Assembly (NCBI GenBank): GCA_000697335.1
Contig: JNEM01006027.1
Location: forward strand, 1 to 31,857
DNA length: 31,857 nt
Reading direction: 5' to 3'
Origin: Conidiobolus incongruus B7586
Lineage: Eukaryota > Entomophthoromycota > Entomophthoromycetes > Entomophthorales > Conidiobolaceae
Below, piece by piece: positions 1-12,000 of this stretch (its first letter is position 1; each line of letters starts with the position of its first letter). A program made the position numbers and the translations under genes. The notes under the pieces were generated by a model. It did no database searches. It saw nothing but the letters and a program-made list of their open reading frames with translations, and had not been told where the DNA came from.

Positions 1-369
1 GGTGACACTGGTGCCTATCTTCAATACGCTCACGCTCGTTTATGCTCCATTGAACGCAAGGTCAACTTTGAAGTCAACCCCAACGCCAACACTTCTTTAT
101 TAACTGAAAAAGAAGCTGTTGAATTAATTGACATCATCTCCAAATACCCTGAAACCATCCAAACTGCTATGCAAAAGTTTGAACCTTGCACAATTGTCAA
201 CTATGCTCTCAAGTTAAGTCACGCCGTATCTTCTTGCTTCGAAGCCTTAAATGTCATGAATGCCGAAAAAGATTTGGCTGAAGCTAGATTACTCTTATTC
301 TGGTGTGCTAAGGTCACCCTTAACAACGCTCTCCGCATTGTTGGTTTAGTTCCTCTCGAACGTATGTAA
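1..369 (+). CDS. RARS1: Arginyl-tRNA synthetase, cytosolic, C-terminal part (5' cut by window)
   Basis: Reading frame 1 is open from base 1 to the TAA ending at 369, about 122 residues. It starts GDTGAYLQYAHARLCSIERK, the conserved block linking the catalytic core to the anticodon-binding domain of class I ArgRS. It continues through the helical DALR-type domain (EKDLAEARLLLFWCAKVTL) and ends NNALRIVGLVPLERM. A terminal ...ERM/QRM is usual for the family. The enzyme charges tRNA-Arg with arginine in the cytosol. No intron is seen in this part. Codons favour C-ending forms (GTC, ACC, AAC), as in Hsp10 and beta-tubulin here, which suggests high expression. The catalytic HIGH region lies outside the window. 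Confidence 0.95.
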   Translation, partial: GDTGAYLQYAHARLCSIERKVNFEVNPNANTSLLTEKEAVELIDIISKYPETIQTAMQKFEPCTIVNYALKLSHAVSSCFEALNVMNAEKDLAEARLLLFWCAKVTLNNALRIVGLVPLERM

Positions 370-909
370 ATTCCTTTTCATACCCTCTCCATTTCATTTT
401 TGAATTTAGGTACAATACTCGTAGAAACCAATTAAAAATTTTAAATTATATTCATTTTGATATATTATGATTTTGGTATTTATCAAACATACTTTCAGTT
501 TTAAAATGATATGTTGTGATGTTTATTAGCTTTTCACTAAAGCTATTTAGATAGATTATCTCACTATCTGTTACATATCTAAATTTATCCAATTTTCATC
601 AAATATATATAACATAATTTAGAAATTAGAATTTGAATTGAAAATAACAAGTTTTGATTTCTCATTTAAACACATTCATATATTTGTGTATTTTGATTAC
701 AACAATCATTTATACTATTTTAATTGTATTTTTAATAGGAATATCCAATGGTAAAAATGATTTAAAGGTCTAATATATAATATAAATAATGTTTTATATT
801 TTTAATAATACCCATTAGGTATCTCAAAAATAACAATTATCTATTATATTTTTTTAAGAATAAAACCAATGTTCATTGTTTGAGTGATGAGAAAATTTAT
901 TAAAAATGA

Positions 910-922
910 GAAACTTCTAGAT
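910..922 (+). promoter_or_regulatory. Putative heat-shock element (three alternating units)
   Basis: GAA-AC-TTC-TA-GAT: two perfect and one near-perfect nGAAn/nTTCn units in the alternating 5-bp register bound by HSF trimers. It lies about 160 bp upstream of the Hsp10 ATG. HSF control of Hsp10 genes is established in yeasts; use here is inferred. Confidence 0.5.
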
Positions 923-999
923 TTGTCACGATATGTTCTTATCCATTGAAATGATGAATTCCCATAATAGTTTTGGTAATTTGAGCATTAATATTTAAG

Positions 1000-1007
1000 G
1001 AATATTC
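1000..1007 (+). promoter_or_regulatory. Second heat-shock-element-like box
   Basis: GAA-TA-TTC, a perfect two-unit inverted HSE core about 75 bp upstream of the Hsp10 start codon. Two units alone can occur by chance in AT-rich DNA, but the position next to the larger box supports it. Confidence 0.35.
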
Positions 1008-1081
1008 ATTTGTTGTCAATTTAATTAAATTGTATTGTAAATTAACAATTAGAATTTCATTATTTAAATTTTTATATAAAA

Positions 1082-1390
1082 ATGGCTGCTCGTCAAATTA
1101 AAAAACTTATTCCCTTAGCTGACCGTATTTTAATCCAAAAGGTCAAGCCCACTCAACAAACCGCTGCCGGTATTTACATCCCTTCCAAGGCTCAAGAATC
1201 AGTTAACGAAGGTAAAGTTATTGCCGTCGGTAAGGGTATCACTAAGCCCGATGGTACTATCATCCCTCTCTCCGTTAAGGAGGGCGACCATGTATTACTC
1301 TCCAAGTACGGTGGTACCCCCGTTGAATTCCAAAATGAAGAACATTTGATCGTCAGAGAAGATGATATTTTGGCCATTATGGAACACTAA
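1082..1390 (+). CDS. HSP10: 10 kDa heat shock protein, mitochondrial co-chaperonin
   Basis: A 102-residue single-exon protein, the usual Hsp10/GroES length. It has the opening IPLADRILIQKVKP, the mobile loop around residues 20-40 (TAAGIYIPSKAQE), the roof segment near 60 and the end YGGTPVEFQNEEHLIVREDDILAIME. It forms the heptameric lid of Hsp60 and helps fold proteins in the mitochondrial matrix. Family members carry uncleaved N-terminal targeting, which fits the basic start MAARQIKKL. The first ATG is preceded by an A-rich leader, a good start context. The gene is codirectional with ArgRS and has HSE-like boxes upstream. Codon use is C-rich compared with TOR, which suggests high expression. 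Confidence 0.97.
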   Translation: MAARQIKKLIPLADRILIQKVKPTQQTAAGIYIPSKAQESVNEGKVIAVGKGITKPDGTIIPLSVKEGDHVLLSKYGGTPVEFQNEEHLIVREDDILAIMEH

Positions 1391-2884
1391 TTAACTTATT
1401 ACTAATCATAATAAATTTTAAAAATACATTTATTTATTATTACCTCATCTTATGACGTTAAATTCAACTTTTCATGCAATTTATATGTTATATCATCTGT
1501 CAATAATTAAGTATCATCACATTATAACTATTAGATATATTGCTAATAATATTATATATTTAGAGATTATATATCACCAAACGAACCTTTCAATTATAAT
1601 AATATTCTAGTTGGAAGATATACTCTTGCAATAATTAATCACACGATTACTTGATAAATAATGACAATATAGCTTTTATAATTAATTTATAATAAATATT
1701 TAATGTTAACTAAATTTTCAAATATTAGGATTTTAAAATGTGAATTTGCGAATTTGATTAATATTTTTTAGATAAGCATGAATTATTGTGAATGTGACTA
1801 TATAATATTATGAAATAGAGATACTCATGGAAATGGTTTAATATATTTAATAACTAGATTGGTACAACTTAACAATATAGTAATTTATTATATAGTGAAT
1901 TTACAATTCATTAAGTAATTAAATATTCTTTATATTAAACAATATTATATTCCATAGACACTGATTCTGATTAATTAGATTAAGCATTATTATATTTTAT
2001 ATTCTAACATTAGATAATCATAGATATTTATATACAACAAATATCCAAAAATATTTTTAAGAATATAATATAATTTAGAGAGAAAGTAGCATTATATTCT
2101 TTAGTATTAACAATAATGATTTATATAACTTCCAACAAAATAATAGTTGATAAATAATAAGTTCATTTTATATAAACAGTTAAAATTTTGTGTCTGTTTA
2201 ATTTTTAAATTCAGAAATTCTGATCATGACTATATCAAATTCGTAAAACTCCATATCCATGGATCAATTACCCCATCTAATGACTATCGTTTAATATTTT
2301 ATCATTTCCATTCAATAAAATATAGAATATATATTTTCTTTAATCATATGATAGTTAATATTAAATTTTTATAGAATTTTTAGTTTTTAGAGTTTTTATC
2401 AAAAGACATATTTAACTGCGATTTGAGTTCAGCTCCATATATAGGTTGATAAGTATTGTTAATAGATATAGATCTGATTTCTCATCTATTGTTTTTATAC
2501 AAAATAATTCATAATGTTAGAGAATATTTTCATATAATATTCTGAATGAAGCTATATCTCACAATATTTAAACTTTCAAGAAAATTGGTTATTTTGATAA
2601 ATTGAATGCTAAAATTTAAAGTAAAATAAACTATTTCTAAATCGAGACGTTGCTTGATTGATCAATTTGAATCAATTGCATATCAAAGTTGGCTAATTTA
2701 GGATGCAATTAACAGATCTTTGTTATTCAGAAGATAAAATTGTTCCAATTTAAACCCTTTTTCCAATATTCATTAAGTCATATAAAAAGTTCATGATTAT
2801 CTTTCTCTTAAAATTAAACAATCCTTTAATTAATAAATAAATAATAAAAGTCTATAATTAATTTTAAATATTAGATAATCTTAT
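1391..2884. other. AT-rich intergenic region, no gene seen
   Basis: About 1.5 kb with only short chance frames, the longest about 75 codons at 2147-2374 with low-complexity F/I/Y/N composition and no recognisable motif. No RNA gene is seen. The right part must hold the promoter of the PH-domain gene. Confidence 0.7.
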
Positions 2885-5580
2885 ATGACTCAATCTAGAG
2901 CTCCTCCTACTATTCGTTTTGAACAAGACACATTTGAAAATAACAATAACAATAATAACAATACTCAGATCCCCAATTTAAGACCAAGAATTTTCATAGG
3001 GCCCCCATACGATTACTGGTTTAAAAAAACTCACTCTTTTTCTCTCACTAAATTGAGAACTACAGATAGCGATGTGAATTTGTCACCTACTCTGAATTCT
3101 GAAACTTTATCCACCGCACACCAAAGCTTTTCTACTCAATATTATGGGCAAGGATCTGTTAGAGGAAATTTTCCTGATAGGAAGCATAGTACAGCGAGGA
3201 GATCTGACTTTTCACCTACTTTAAACATTAATTCAAATACTTTGTAATATTATTCAATCTTAAACTTGATTTTCCAACTAACTATTTTTGTAGCCTCTCT
3301 CCTAATATCCCGTCACCTGCACCTATTTCAAGATCTACAACTTCTAATTTTGTGTTGCCTAATTTATTTTCGGAAAATTCCTACTCTTTTCCATCTTCGT
3401 CATACACTGGACCACTCAGTCCCAGTTCAGCACCACACACATCTATTCAAATTAGTGAAGAAGTGGATTTAAACCCCATTTTCCCCAATACTTCCTTAAG
3501 ATGCAGAGCTTTAGTAAGGATAGAAGTTGCTAAAACTGGTTTCATAGGATCTGGTGGATATCAGAGAGACAAACTAAACAGTATTGAAAAAAGGAGCCTG
3601 GGTTGGAAAGAATTTTTACTTGTTTGCGATGATAAGCAGCTGAAATTTTATAAATCTCATAATAGCTTATTTTTAACTTTAGAACTCAATTCTTCGAATT
3701 TAGGATTATCTGTTTTTAGTCCGTTGGAGTATACTTTAGCTGTTACGAAATTTGAAGACGCCACACCTCCACATGTTATAGCATATATTATTCAATTTCC
3801 TACACCAAAGCTGTCCAAAACATGGTATTTATGGATCCATAAATATATGTGCAAGCCACTACCAATTCCCAATCAAATAACCGTCTTTATACCTGAAGTT
3901 AGCTATCGAATTCAGGTTTTTGTTAACAAACGAGATTTAACTGTCTGGGAGGTAAGAGACACAGTGATACAAGCTCTACAAGATGATCCACAGGGTGAAG
4001 CACTCGTGTCAAGGTGGCAATCTCAAGATCCTCCTGGAGTAGCTTGGAAGAGATTGGACGCATTTGAATGGGTACCTGAGTCTAGTAATACCTTCCCATC
4101 AAATCGTATTATCGATTATATTGTTTCGCCTCAACTAATTGAGCATACACATGAGTTGCATATATTAACCCGAACCAATCCTCTCCTAAAACTCACTAGA
4201 ATGCTTGAACCATATTCTACTGAAGGATTCATGATATTTCGAGGCTTAAATAAAGAAAAGGCAACCTTTTCTTTTATAGATCGAAAACTTACGGGAAATC
4301 TAAGGGAAGGGCAGCCTTACTATATTTCAACTTTTAGTAATTTTATGACTTATACATCAGCTTGGAAGTTTTCTAAAAATTACAAAAAAGCTCTTTTATC
4401 ATCAAGTTCTTCCTCCGCCATTTTATTGAATCCTAGTTTAACCTTACCTAGCTGTACCATAACTTCTTCCCAAAGACCGCCCTTGCCAAAACTTCGAGGT
4501 CTATGTAAAGATCCAAATAATCAGGATTTGACTCATGATCTAAGGCTATTGAGAAATGTTGACGGATTACTTGATTTCAAAGAAATTAGCAGAGTTCAGC
4601 ATGTTGAACAACCCAGATCAGGTGGTCGAGATCCATGGATTGAAATTATTTTAGTAAATGATGAATCTATCTTTTTTGAAGTATGGAATTTTGCTGCTGT
4701 AGACGAATGGGTGTTCAATATCAATCAGCTAATCGAGTATTGGAAGAGTTTTAAACAGATTGAGCATGAACAATTTGTTGAATATTGCCAATTCAACCAA
4801 CAGCTAGTGAATGTAACATCTCCAACTCATCATCGAGATATTATGGATGTTCCCACTCACGGATATTTAGACCCTGTTGGTACATTAGCCAATCCTTCTT
4901 TATGGACTTATTTTGATCAAAATAACCCCCAACCGGTTCTAAAAAGCGGTGTGTTATTTGTAAAGCATCGTGTCCACTCGGTTTTCATCAAAATGATGGT
5001 AGTTTTAACACTGGATGCAATTCATTTCTTCGAACCTACCACAGCTCCCTATAACGTTGACTTGAACACGAATGGTATGCCGGAATCAGAAAGTGGATCG
5101 CTCAATTCTAGAATGAATTTCTTAGAAGATACTAGACAATTCTTGCATTCCAGAAATTATAAATACTCTCACCTCGCTACACTTCCATTGAAGAATTGCT
5201 TTATCTATACTAAATTTAAGCCGGATTTGGCATATTCAGTTAATCAACCTTTACCATGTTATTATCCCGATCAGCTTACTATCACCGACAAAGAAGAGGA
5301 CTGTATATTCACAGTATACAAATCTCATCTGAGCTACCTCTGGCCCAGCGAGAAACGTCGCAAAAAGAGAGCAAGACTAGGCAATTGCTGGGATTCCTTC
5401 TATCGCTGGTTCCAATTAGGGCATCATAGCTTCTGGCCCTGGAATTGGTCCAAAGGATCTGAAAGAGGAGTTGGAGAGAAGCGAATATTCCTAGCTAGAA
5501 CTCGCCTAGAAGCTGATCACTGGGGCCACATGATTCAATTGGCAATCGACTACTGGCAACGAAAAGGTCACTGGGAGTAA
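2885..5580 (+). CDS. PH-domain protein of the Spo71/Mug56 type
   Basis: Two exons, 2885-3243 and 3294-5580, give 881 residues. The 50-nt intron 3244-3293 has donor GTAATA, a CTAAC branch-like site and a TTGTAG acceptor, and it joins phase 2 frames exactly. The first ~190 residues are disordered, rich in S/T/P and with an Asn run. A PH-like fold follows (about 190-310: GWKEFLLVCDDKQLKFYKSH), then an IPEVSYRIQVFV...LTVWEVRDTVIQAL segment like the N-terminal domain of sporulation PH proteins. Next come further PH-like units (STEGFMIFRG...; WNFAAVDEWVFNINQLIEYWK; VLKSGVLFVKHRVHSVFIKM) and a closing helix with HWGHMIQLAIDYWQ. The multi-PH order and the EYWK motif resemble yeast Spo71 and fission yeast Mug56, which act on the forespore membrane. 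The family call is from memory; the role here is inferred, probably phospholipid-dependent membrane binding. Confidence 0.65.
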
Positions 5581-6035
5581 TTTTAAACTACTTTTTAAAT
5601 TATACAAAAACATATAGTTGTTATAATTTAGCAAACTTTGTAAGATATATAATAAATAATCCATTATCATATTATTATAATTGAAGGTGATAGCATTTTT
5701 AATTTCAATAATATACAATAAACTTTGTACACCCTCTAATTATTTTTTAGATAGATCTCTAGAGAAATAATTTGAAAATGCTGTTGCTATTAAATTGGTT
5801 GTAGTTTTAAAAATGGTAAATCAAATTAGATAATTCTTGAGTTTTATTAATTTTAAAATTACTAATCTGGTTAAGTTTTATAAATTTGTATTTATCATGA
5901 TGCTTCATAGCTTAGATAATATTCAAAATCTTTACATTAAAATATTTAAATTTATAATTTATTATTTGTCAGTTTGAAAATTAATTAATTTGAATTTATA
6001 AAACAATATTTTATTATTCAAATCGAATAATGAAA
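5581..6035. other. Convergent 3' intergenic spacer
   Basis: AT-rich gap between the 3' ends of the PH-domain gene (+) and TOR (-). It should hold both polyadenylation regions. No coding or RNA feature is seen. Confidence 0.6.
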
Positions 6036-9000
6036 TTACCAGAAAGAACACCTGAATCCAATGTTAATATCAATTAAAACCAAAATAAGAAACTAACTTA
6101 CCATCCAATATATAACTGACATAGATTCTCAATAGATGTAGCTTCTTGAATCAACTTGTCGACTTGCTGAGATACCTCAAGAACAGTATCTGGATCGAAA
6201 TCTTTACCTGTCAACTTTTTCGATATCCTATCGATTACAGTTAATGCTCTCTCGTTCAAGATTTCGGGCTGGGGAGCGTCACCTTCAACGAGGTGCGAAT
6301 CCAGATCCCTGGGGAGATGATCCACATCACTTTTGGTACTGGATGAAAAGAATGGATGTCCGCCCCAATTGGCTCCGAGTGAATGTGGCGAGGGATCGTT
6401 GGAGTTTTTATTAACTGGACGCGTCAACAATCTCCAATTGATGAGAGGATCATAAACGAAAGCTTCTAGTACCGCCATCAAACTCTCCTTATTATCACGC
6501 AAAACTCGCATGACATTTTCGCAGGTGATACGGTAAGTACCCTCGATTCCACTGACTTCCATCGCGTTCGTCAGCATTCTTGTGAGTCGGAACGGGACGG
6601 TTTCGGGGAATTTGTCGCGATCTTTAGCCACTTCGAAACAGTCACCGAAATCTATATGCACGATCTTTCCCGAATTCTTGTTAATCATCAAGTTGGACGG
6701 GTGACGATCTCCCAACCCCAAAATGTAACCAACAATTGACATGGTTGCTAACGATCGCGTGTAGGTAGTTCTTCGATTTAGCCAAGCTTCCGAATTGCGA
6801 CTCTTGAGCCATAGGACTCTTTCAAGATCTTGGCCGGTGGTATTATCGAGAGCATTTTCAAATACTTCCACCTTTTGGAGTAAGCATAAAGAGTCATATT
6901 GCTGCCTATTTTGAGTCATCTGATTCATGATCTGTCTCTCAACATCAATTGGAATTTTTCGACCTTCTCTATACTCTTTAATGAGAGTGTGTAATGTATC
7001 GCAATTGGGAACCCATCCAATTAGACCAGAATTTGGAGATAGGGGAATCACGGGATATCGTTCAATATTCAATGTACGTTTAGAAGTCTCAGGATCCGTA
7101 TTTAACAGTGTATTAACCAACCCAAACAGTTGCATAACCCTTTCATCCTGTCTCAAATCTTCGTGACCCTTTAGCAAATACTGATACTTGACACCGTTCG
7201 CTCCCAAGATTGTCAATTTACGAGGTCTCTGCTTCGATGTAATGACCGTAAGATTAGGTGAAAATCGTCGAATTTTAACTATTGGCTCGCCACTGCGATA
7301 CGAACCAGGAATTGCCAAACTTAAATTGTTAGATTCCAACAGTTTTGGTGATACGTACTGTAATTCCAAATTGGAGATTGGGGGCAGCATCTGCTTGATT
7401 TTTTGGAAGATTTGATAATATAGATCCCAAGCTTGGTGCAAGTGCATAATATTGTTGGTTTGTTTGTAGCTATGGCACCACTCTTTGGCTTCTTGGAGAT
7501 CGCGGCCGAACGAAAGATTGAACGAGAGTTCGTTGATGGTTTCAGGGCCTTTCTCGATCATTGCATGTAATGGATCTAACACACTTAACATCCCTTCAAT
7601 GTTATTTTCCGCAAAATACAGCTTGGACGCTTCGTCGAGTCCTTCGTACCATAGTTCGTGCCATAGAATTGCAACACGAATTAATTCTTGACTGACTACT
7701 AGAGCTTGCTCTATCAATTGCGAACTGTGGTGCTTCATATGGTGCATTAAAGAGAGTGCAGCCTCTTGTCGAGGTTCACTCGAGGATTTTGAAGCGACTA
7801 CTACTGGGTAGACTAAAGCTTGAGGATGCGATTTTCCAATTTCAATTAATAACTGATGAATCGATCTACGAATATGGTTGTTGGGAGTATGAATACGAGC
7901 AATTAGCTAAATAATAATATTAAGTAAACGTGATGAGTTCAGTAAGGAATTAAATACCTGAGGAATGACTTGCAACCAAGTATCAATGCTAACAGCATTA
8001 AAACCTTCAACAATTGCGGAGTTCACTTCGACATTTCCACCATATTCGAACCAAAGTGTCAAAAGTCTGAGGGCATCTTGCAACGAACTTCTCTTTGATA
8101 ATGCAATGGATTTAAAGAAACCTATATATTTTTAACATTTCAGATAAATATTAATTGATTAAGTAATAATGATTGTATTACCTTGAACAGCAGTAATCAC
8201 ATGAAGGATTCTAACAGGCTCTGAAGTGGGTTTCTTTTTCAACTTGTAATAATTGGCCACCTCATAGTTAGCGAGTGCCCAAGAGTGCCATGCTTTATAC
8301 CACTGTGAATCAAGTTTAGAGGCCATGAAATAGCTATGTAAAATGGTTGGTATAGTTTCCTAAAAAGGAGAATTAGACAGATGTATTTTCAATTAATGAT
8401 TTACTTGCAGTTTGCCATTCCTTCTGCAGCAACACTTGCCACTTGGCATCCTTGAGATAAGATCTAGCGAGAAGTTTCAAATAGGTAGGATCAATAGCAC
8501 TGGGGAGTTCGAATTCGATACTACCATCGGAATTGGGTGATGCTGAGCAAATTTCGTTCAACCCTAAATATGTACTCAACGTTTTCGTGAAGGTTTTCAA
8601 TTCTTCCAAAGCTTCGATTTGGTCGCCCGTAGTCCATTTGTATTTGAGATTGGCGTATTTGATATGGGGGGATTCGTTATCAAATATCTAAAAAAACAAT
8701 CAATATAATTTTGTATATTATATGAATATTAATTACCTCCAATCTAGAACATTTTTCATTTTCACCAAGTAATTTTAGAGTAGCTTCACACATCGGCAAA
8801 TTACCGTGCTTCCTGCATAAGTTGGCGAACTTGATCCAAAGCTCCAAATTCTGACTCGGTTCAATGACTAAAGAACGAATAGATAGGATAGAATGCCACA
8901 CTTTGACATTGCTTTCGCATCCTTTTAATCTAAATGAAATGCATTGGATGATTAATTTAAAAATGATGATATATCATTTAACCTGTTAATCCAAGTTTGT

Positions 9001-12000
9001 AAAATATTCTTCTTTAACCTGTCATTGGAGGGATATTTCTTATATTGGATAATTTCTTCCAACTCTGAAAAAATTTGTACTCGGATCATCAATCTATAAA
9101 TGAAATATTAATATAATAAATATATGTATATTAAATGATAATAGATTACGAATAAGCTTGATTATAAGAATCACCAATAAGAGCGGTAAGTTCTGGATCC
9201 AACTGAATTCTAGCTTGACGAATGTTGAGCTCTGCCTTATCGAATCGATTATTATGAATATCGAATATGGATTTATACAGCAGAGTTTCCGACTGATCTT
9301 GATCCATCACCTGAATATACTTGTCCATGGAATCCCACTGACTCAAACCGAGCGATGCACCAATCACCATGCCTGCAATCTTCTTCCTGTTAATATCGCT
9401 GGAAATCTCCCAAATTTCTTGCGACAATTTGTCAAGTTCGTCCCACTTCGCCAGAGCGTGGAGGCATCGCATTTTCCCCATGACTGCTTCCGTATTGTCG
9501 CCTTCAGTATCGATTTTCGCATTATATGCTTGTAAAGCGTGATCCCAACGCCCCAGCTTTTCGTACCAACTCTCCTGGAGTTCCAAATCTTGGTGTTTTT
9601 GGGAGAATGTCAAAATTCCGATAGCAGAATCATGCTGTTGTAGCTGATTGTTAATACTGATCAGTTCTTCGATAATTTTGGGCGATGGATCCGAAATGAA
9701 TTCGAGTTCTTTGTAGCGTAGTGCTTTAGCGTAGGAGTGGCATCGGCTCGAATAAACTCCCAACGTTCTAATGTCGATAGGCAGAGTTTTGTCGTCGTGT
9801 TCCATAAATTCGGCCAAATTTAGTAATAGATGGAGAATATCGTGTGGAATGTGGGGCGATGCCATCGCTGTTTCGAGTGATCTTACAAGCTCATCCTGAT
9901 AATGATCTTGTAGTTCTGTCCAACATGATACAAATCCAATATTGAATAACTCCCTTGCGAGTGGGTGATAAATGCTAGCAATCTCAACACATGCTCTGAG
10001 AGCATGTGAAGGCGATTCCTTCAGCAATTCCAGACTCAATCTGCGAATCCACTCTAACCAATCTTCCTTCGTGGATCTTTGGAATGCCTCCCACGCCTTT
10101 TTCAAATTTACTTGATTCACTGGGAGTTTTTTCATAGCGACTAAATTCATTGAAAGAGAATCGGAATGAATAGCGTCCAAACTAAAAGTAAGCGATATAT
10201 TATATACAATATCAACATTATTGTAATATAAATTGATTACCTATTATCATTCAATCCCGTAAATTCTCTAGTAACCGGTTCATTTCTCAATATTTTCGAA
10301 ACCAAACTTTCGTAATTGAGATGTTGAATCCTATTACGAATCATCACCTGATTAATTAAGGGGACGAATACTGCATAATCCAAACTTAATTGACATGCTA
10401 ATGCAATGAGAGCATCCATCGTCACAGCCCTTAATTCACCGTTAGGAATTGACAGGATTCTTGACAGAGGATGAATGATTGACGATGCGAGGTCAGAGCA
10501 CTGAACAGATCGGCATAGTTTTGCGAGTGTTTGAATCGCTATGATTTTGACGTTAATGAAAATATCTTCGCGCTCCAATAGTTGAATGATTACTGGGATG
10601 ATCATGTGGATATAATCTTGGGTGGTGGGACCCAATACCGATAAGGTTTGAAGAATCTTAATGGTGACTTCGTAATGTTCGGAAGTGTCGAATTCTAAAG
10701 TTTGCAGCATTTGGGGGAGAATTTCCGGATGATAAACTTTGAAATCTTCTTTTAGGGCGACGCAAATCACTTCAATTAGTGAAATTAATACTAGTTTGAC
10801 TTTGGTTGACGATGACCAGAAATCGTGAATCAAAGTTACAAATTCGTTCAAGTGGTTCCTAATATCATATTTAACTATACTAACCAAAGTACAAAGTTGG
10901 TCTAAGTAAAATTCGTGCATTCCAGTTGGACTTGAGCGAATCACATTCAAATAAGCTGGTAAAATATATGGCAGGAATTGGATGCATTTAATTCCTAGAG
11001 TTTTGAATAAACTCATAAATGCATCAATTACTAAGCGATGATGATTAACTAGTGAAGGATCTTTAACAATTTTGAGTAATGAAGAAACAACAATCGTTGG
11101 ATAATAATCTTCAGATGATGGATTCAATCCAATCAATAGCTGAGAAATATCAGGAACATCTGATTCGATGGGCTTAGGCTCGCCAACTGCAGACTCCAGC
11201 GACGTGCGAGAGTTGGAAAGCTTATAAGGATCCAAAGCTCCAAGAATTCCCATCAACCTAATAGTTTCTTGTCTGACTTCGGAATTCTGTTCATTTGCCA
11301 AAATATTGGTGAGAGTTGGCATCAAATCGGGATAGTCAATCAATGGCTGAATCACATAACTGGTCCTGCTGGTGACATAGCAAAGTGTGATAATTGCATT
11401 TTTACGCTTAATAGATGACGTCACATCTTGAGCAGCTTCAATCATAATAGGAAAAATAGTATGGGTATACTCTTCGAGATCTTTGCCTCCCACTCGGTAC
11501 AGTTCTCCGATCGCTTTAATGACTGAACATGACACTGTGAGACTGGGATCTCGAATTTTACTGAGGAGAGCTTTGAGGATAGATTGGATGAAAGGAAATA
11601 TTAAAGAATCTAAAGATCGGATCAGATGACCCAATAAAATCGCACTTTGTTTTTTGATCAAACTAAAACATAACATTAATATTGTGTTAGCTTGGCGTTG
11701 ATTAGAATTGCTTACTTCACTTGAGAATACTCTAAATTTGTCAATAATTTAATCAGCTCCTTCCTGACACAGGGAATGACAAATGTTGCATTCTTTTTGG
11801 ATAGTCTCCCTATTAAAGAAATACTCGTCTCCCTGATAGGAAAGTATTCGTCATTGATAGTAACAAATAGAGATTTCAAATGGTTTGCTTGGGAGAGATA
11901 ATTATCAAAAGAGGGACTTAAATTTAAAAGTACAGTGTGACGAATATGAGGATCTAAAAACCATTAGTACAATACATATACTATTTAGGTCGGAAAGTTA

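Larger units (their letters stand above)
370..1081. other. Intergenic spacer with Hsp10 promoter
   Basis: AT-rich stretch between the ArgRS stop and the Hsp10 start. No coding frame with family resemblance is seen. Two heat-shock-element-like boxes in its second half are listed separately. Confidence 0.7.

Noticed and set aside
2147-2374. 75-codon + frame in the spacer upstream of the PH gene
   Set aside because: Low-complexity F/I/Y/N composition, no motif, no splice partners; consistent with chance in AT-rich DNA.
6927-7691. Three + strand open frames of 68-79 codons opposite the TOR kinase domain
   Set aside because: They are shadows of the highly conserved kinase coding sequence on the minus strand.
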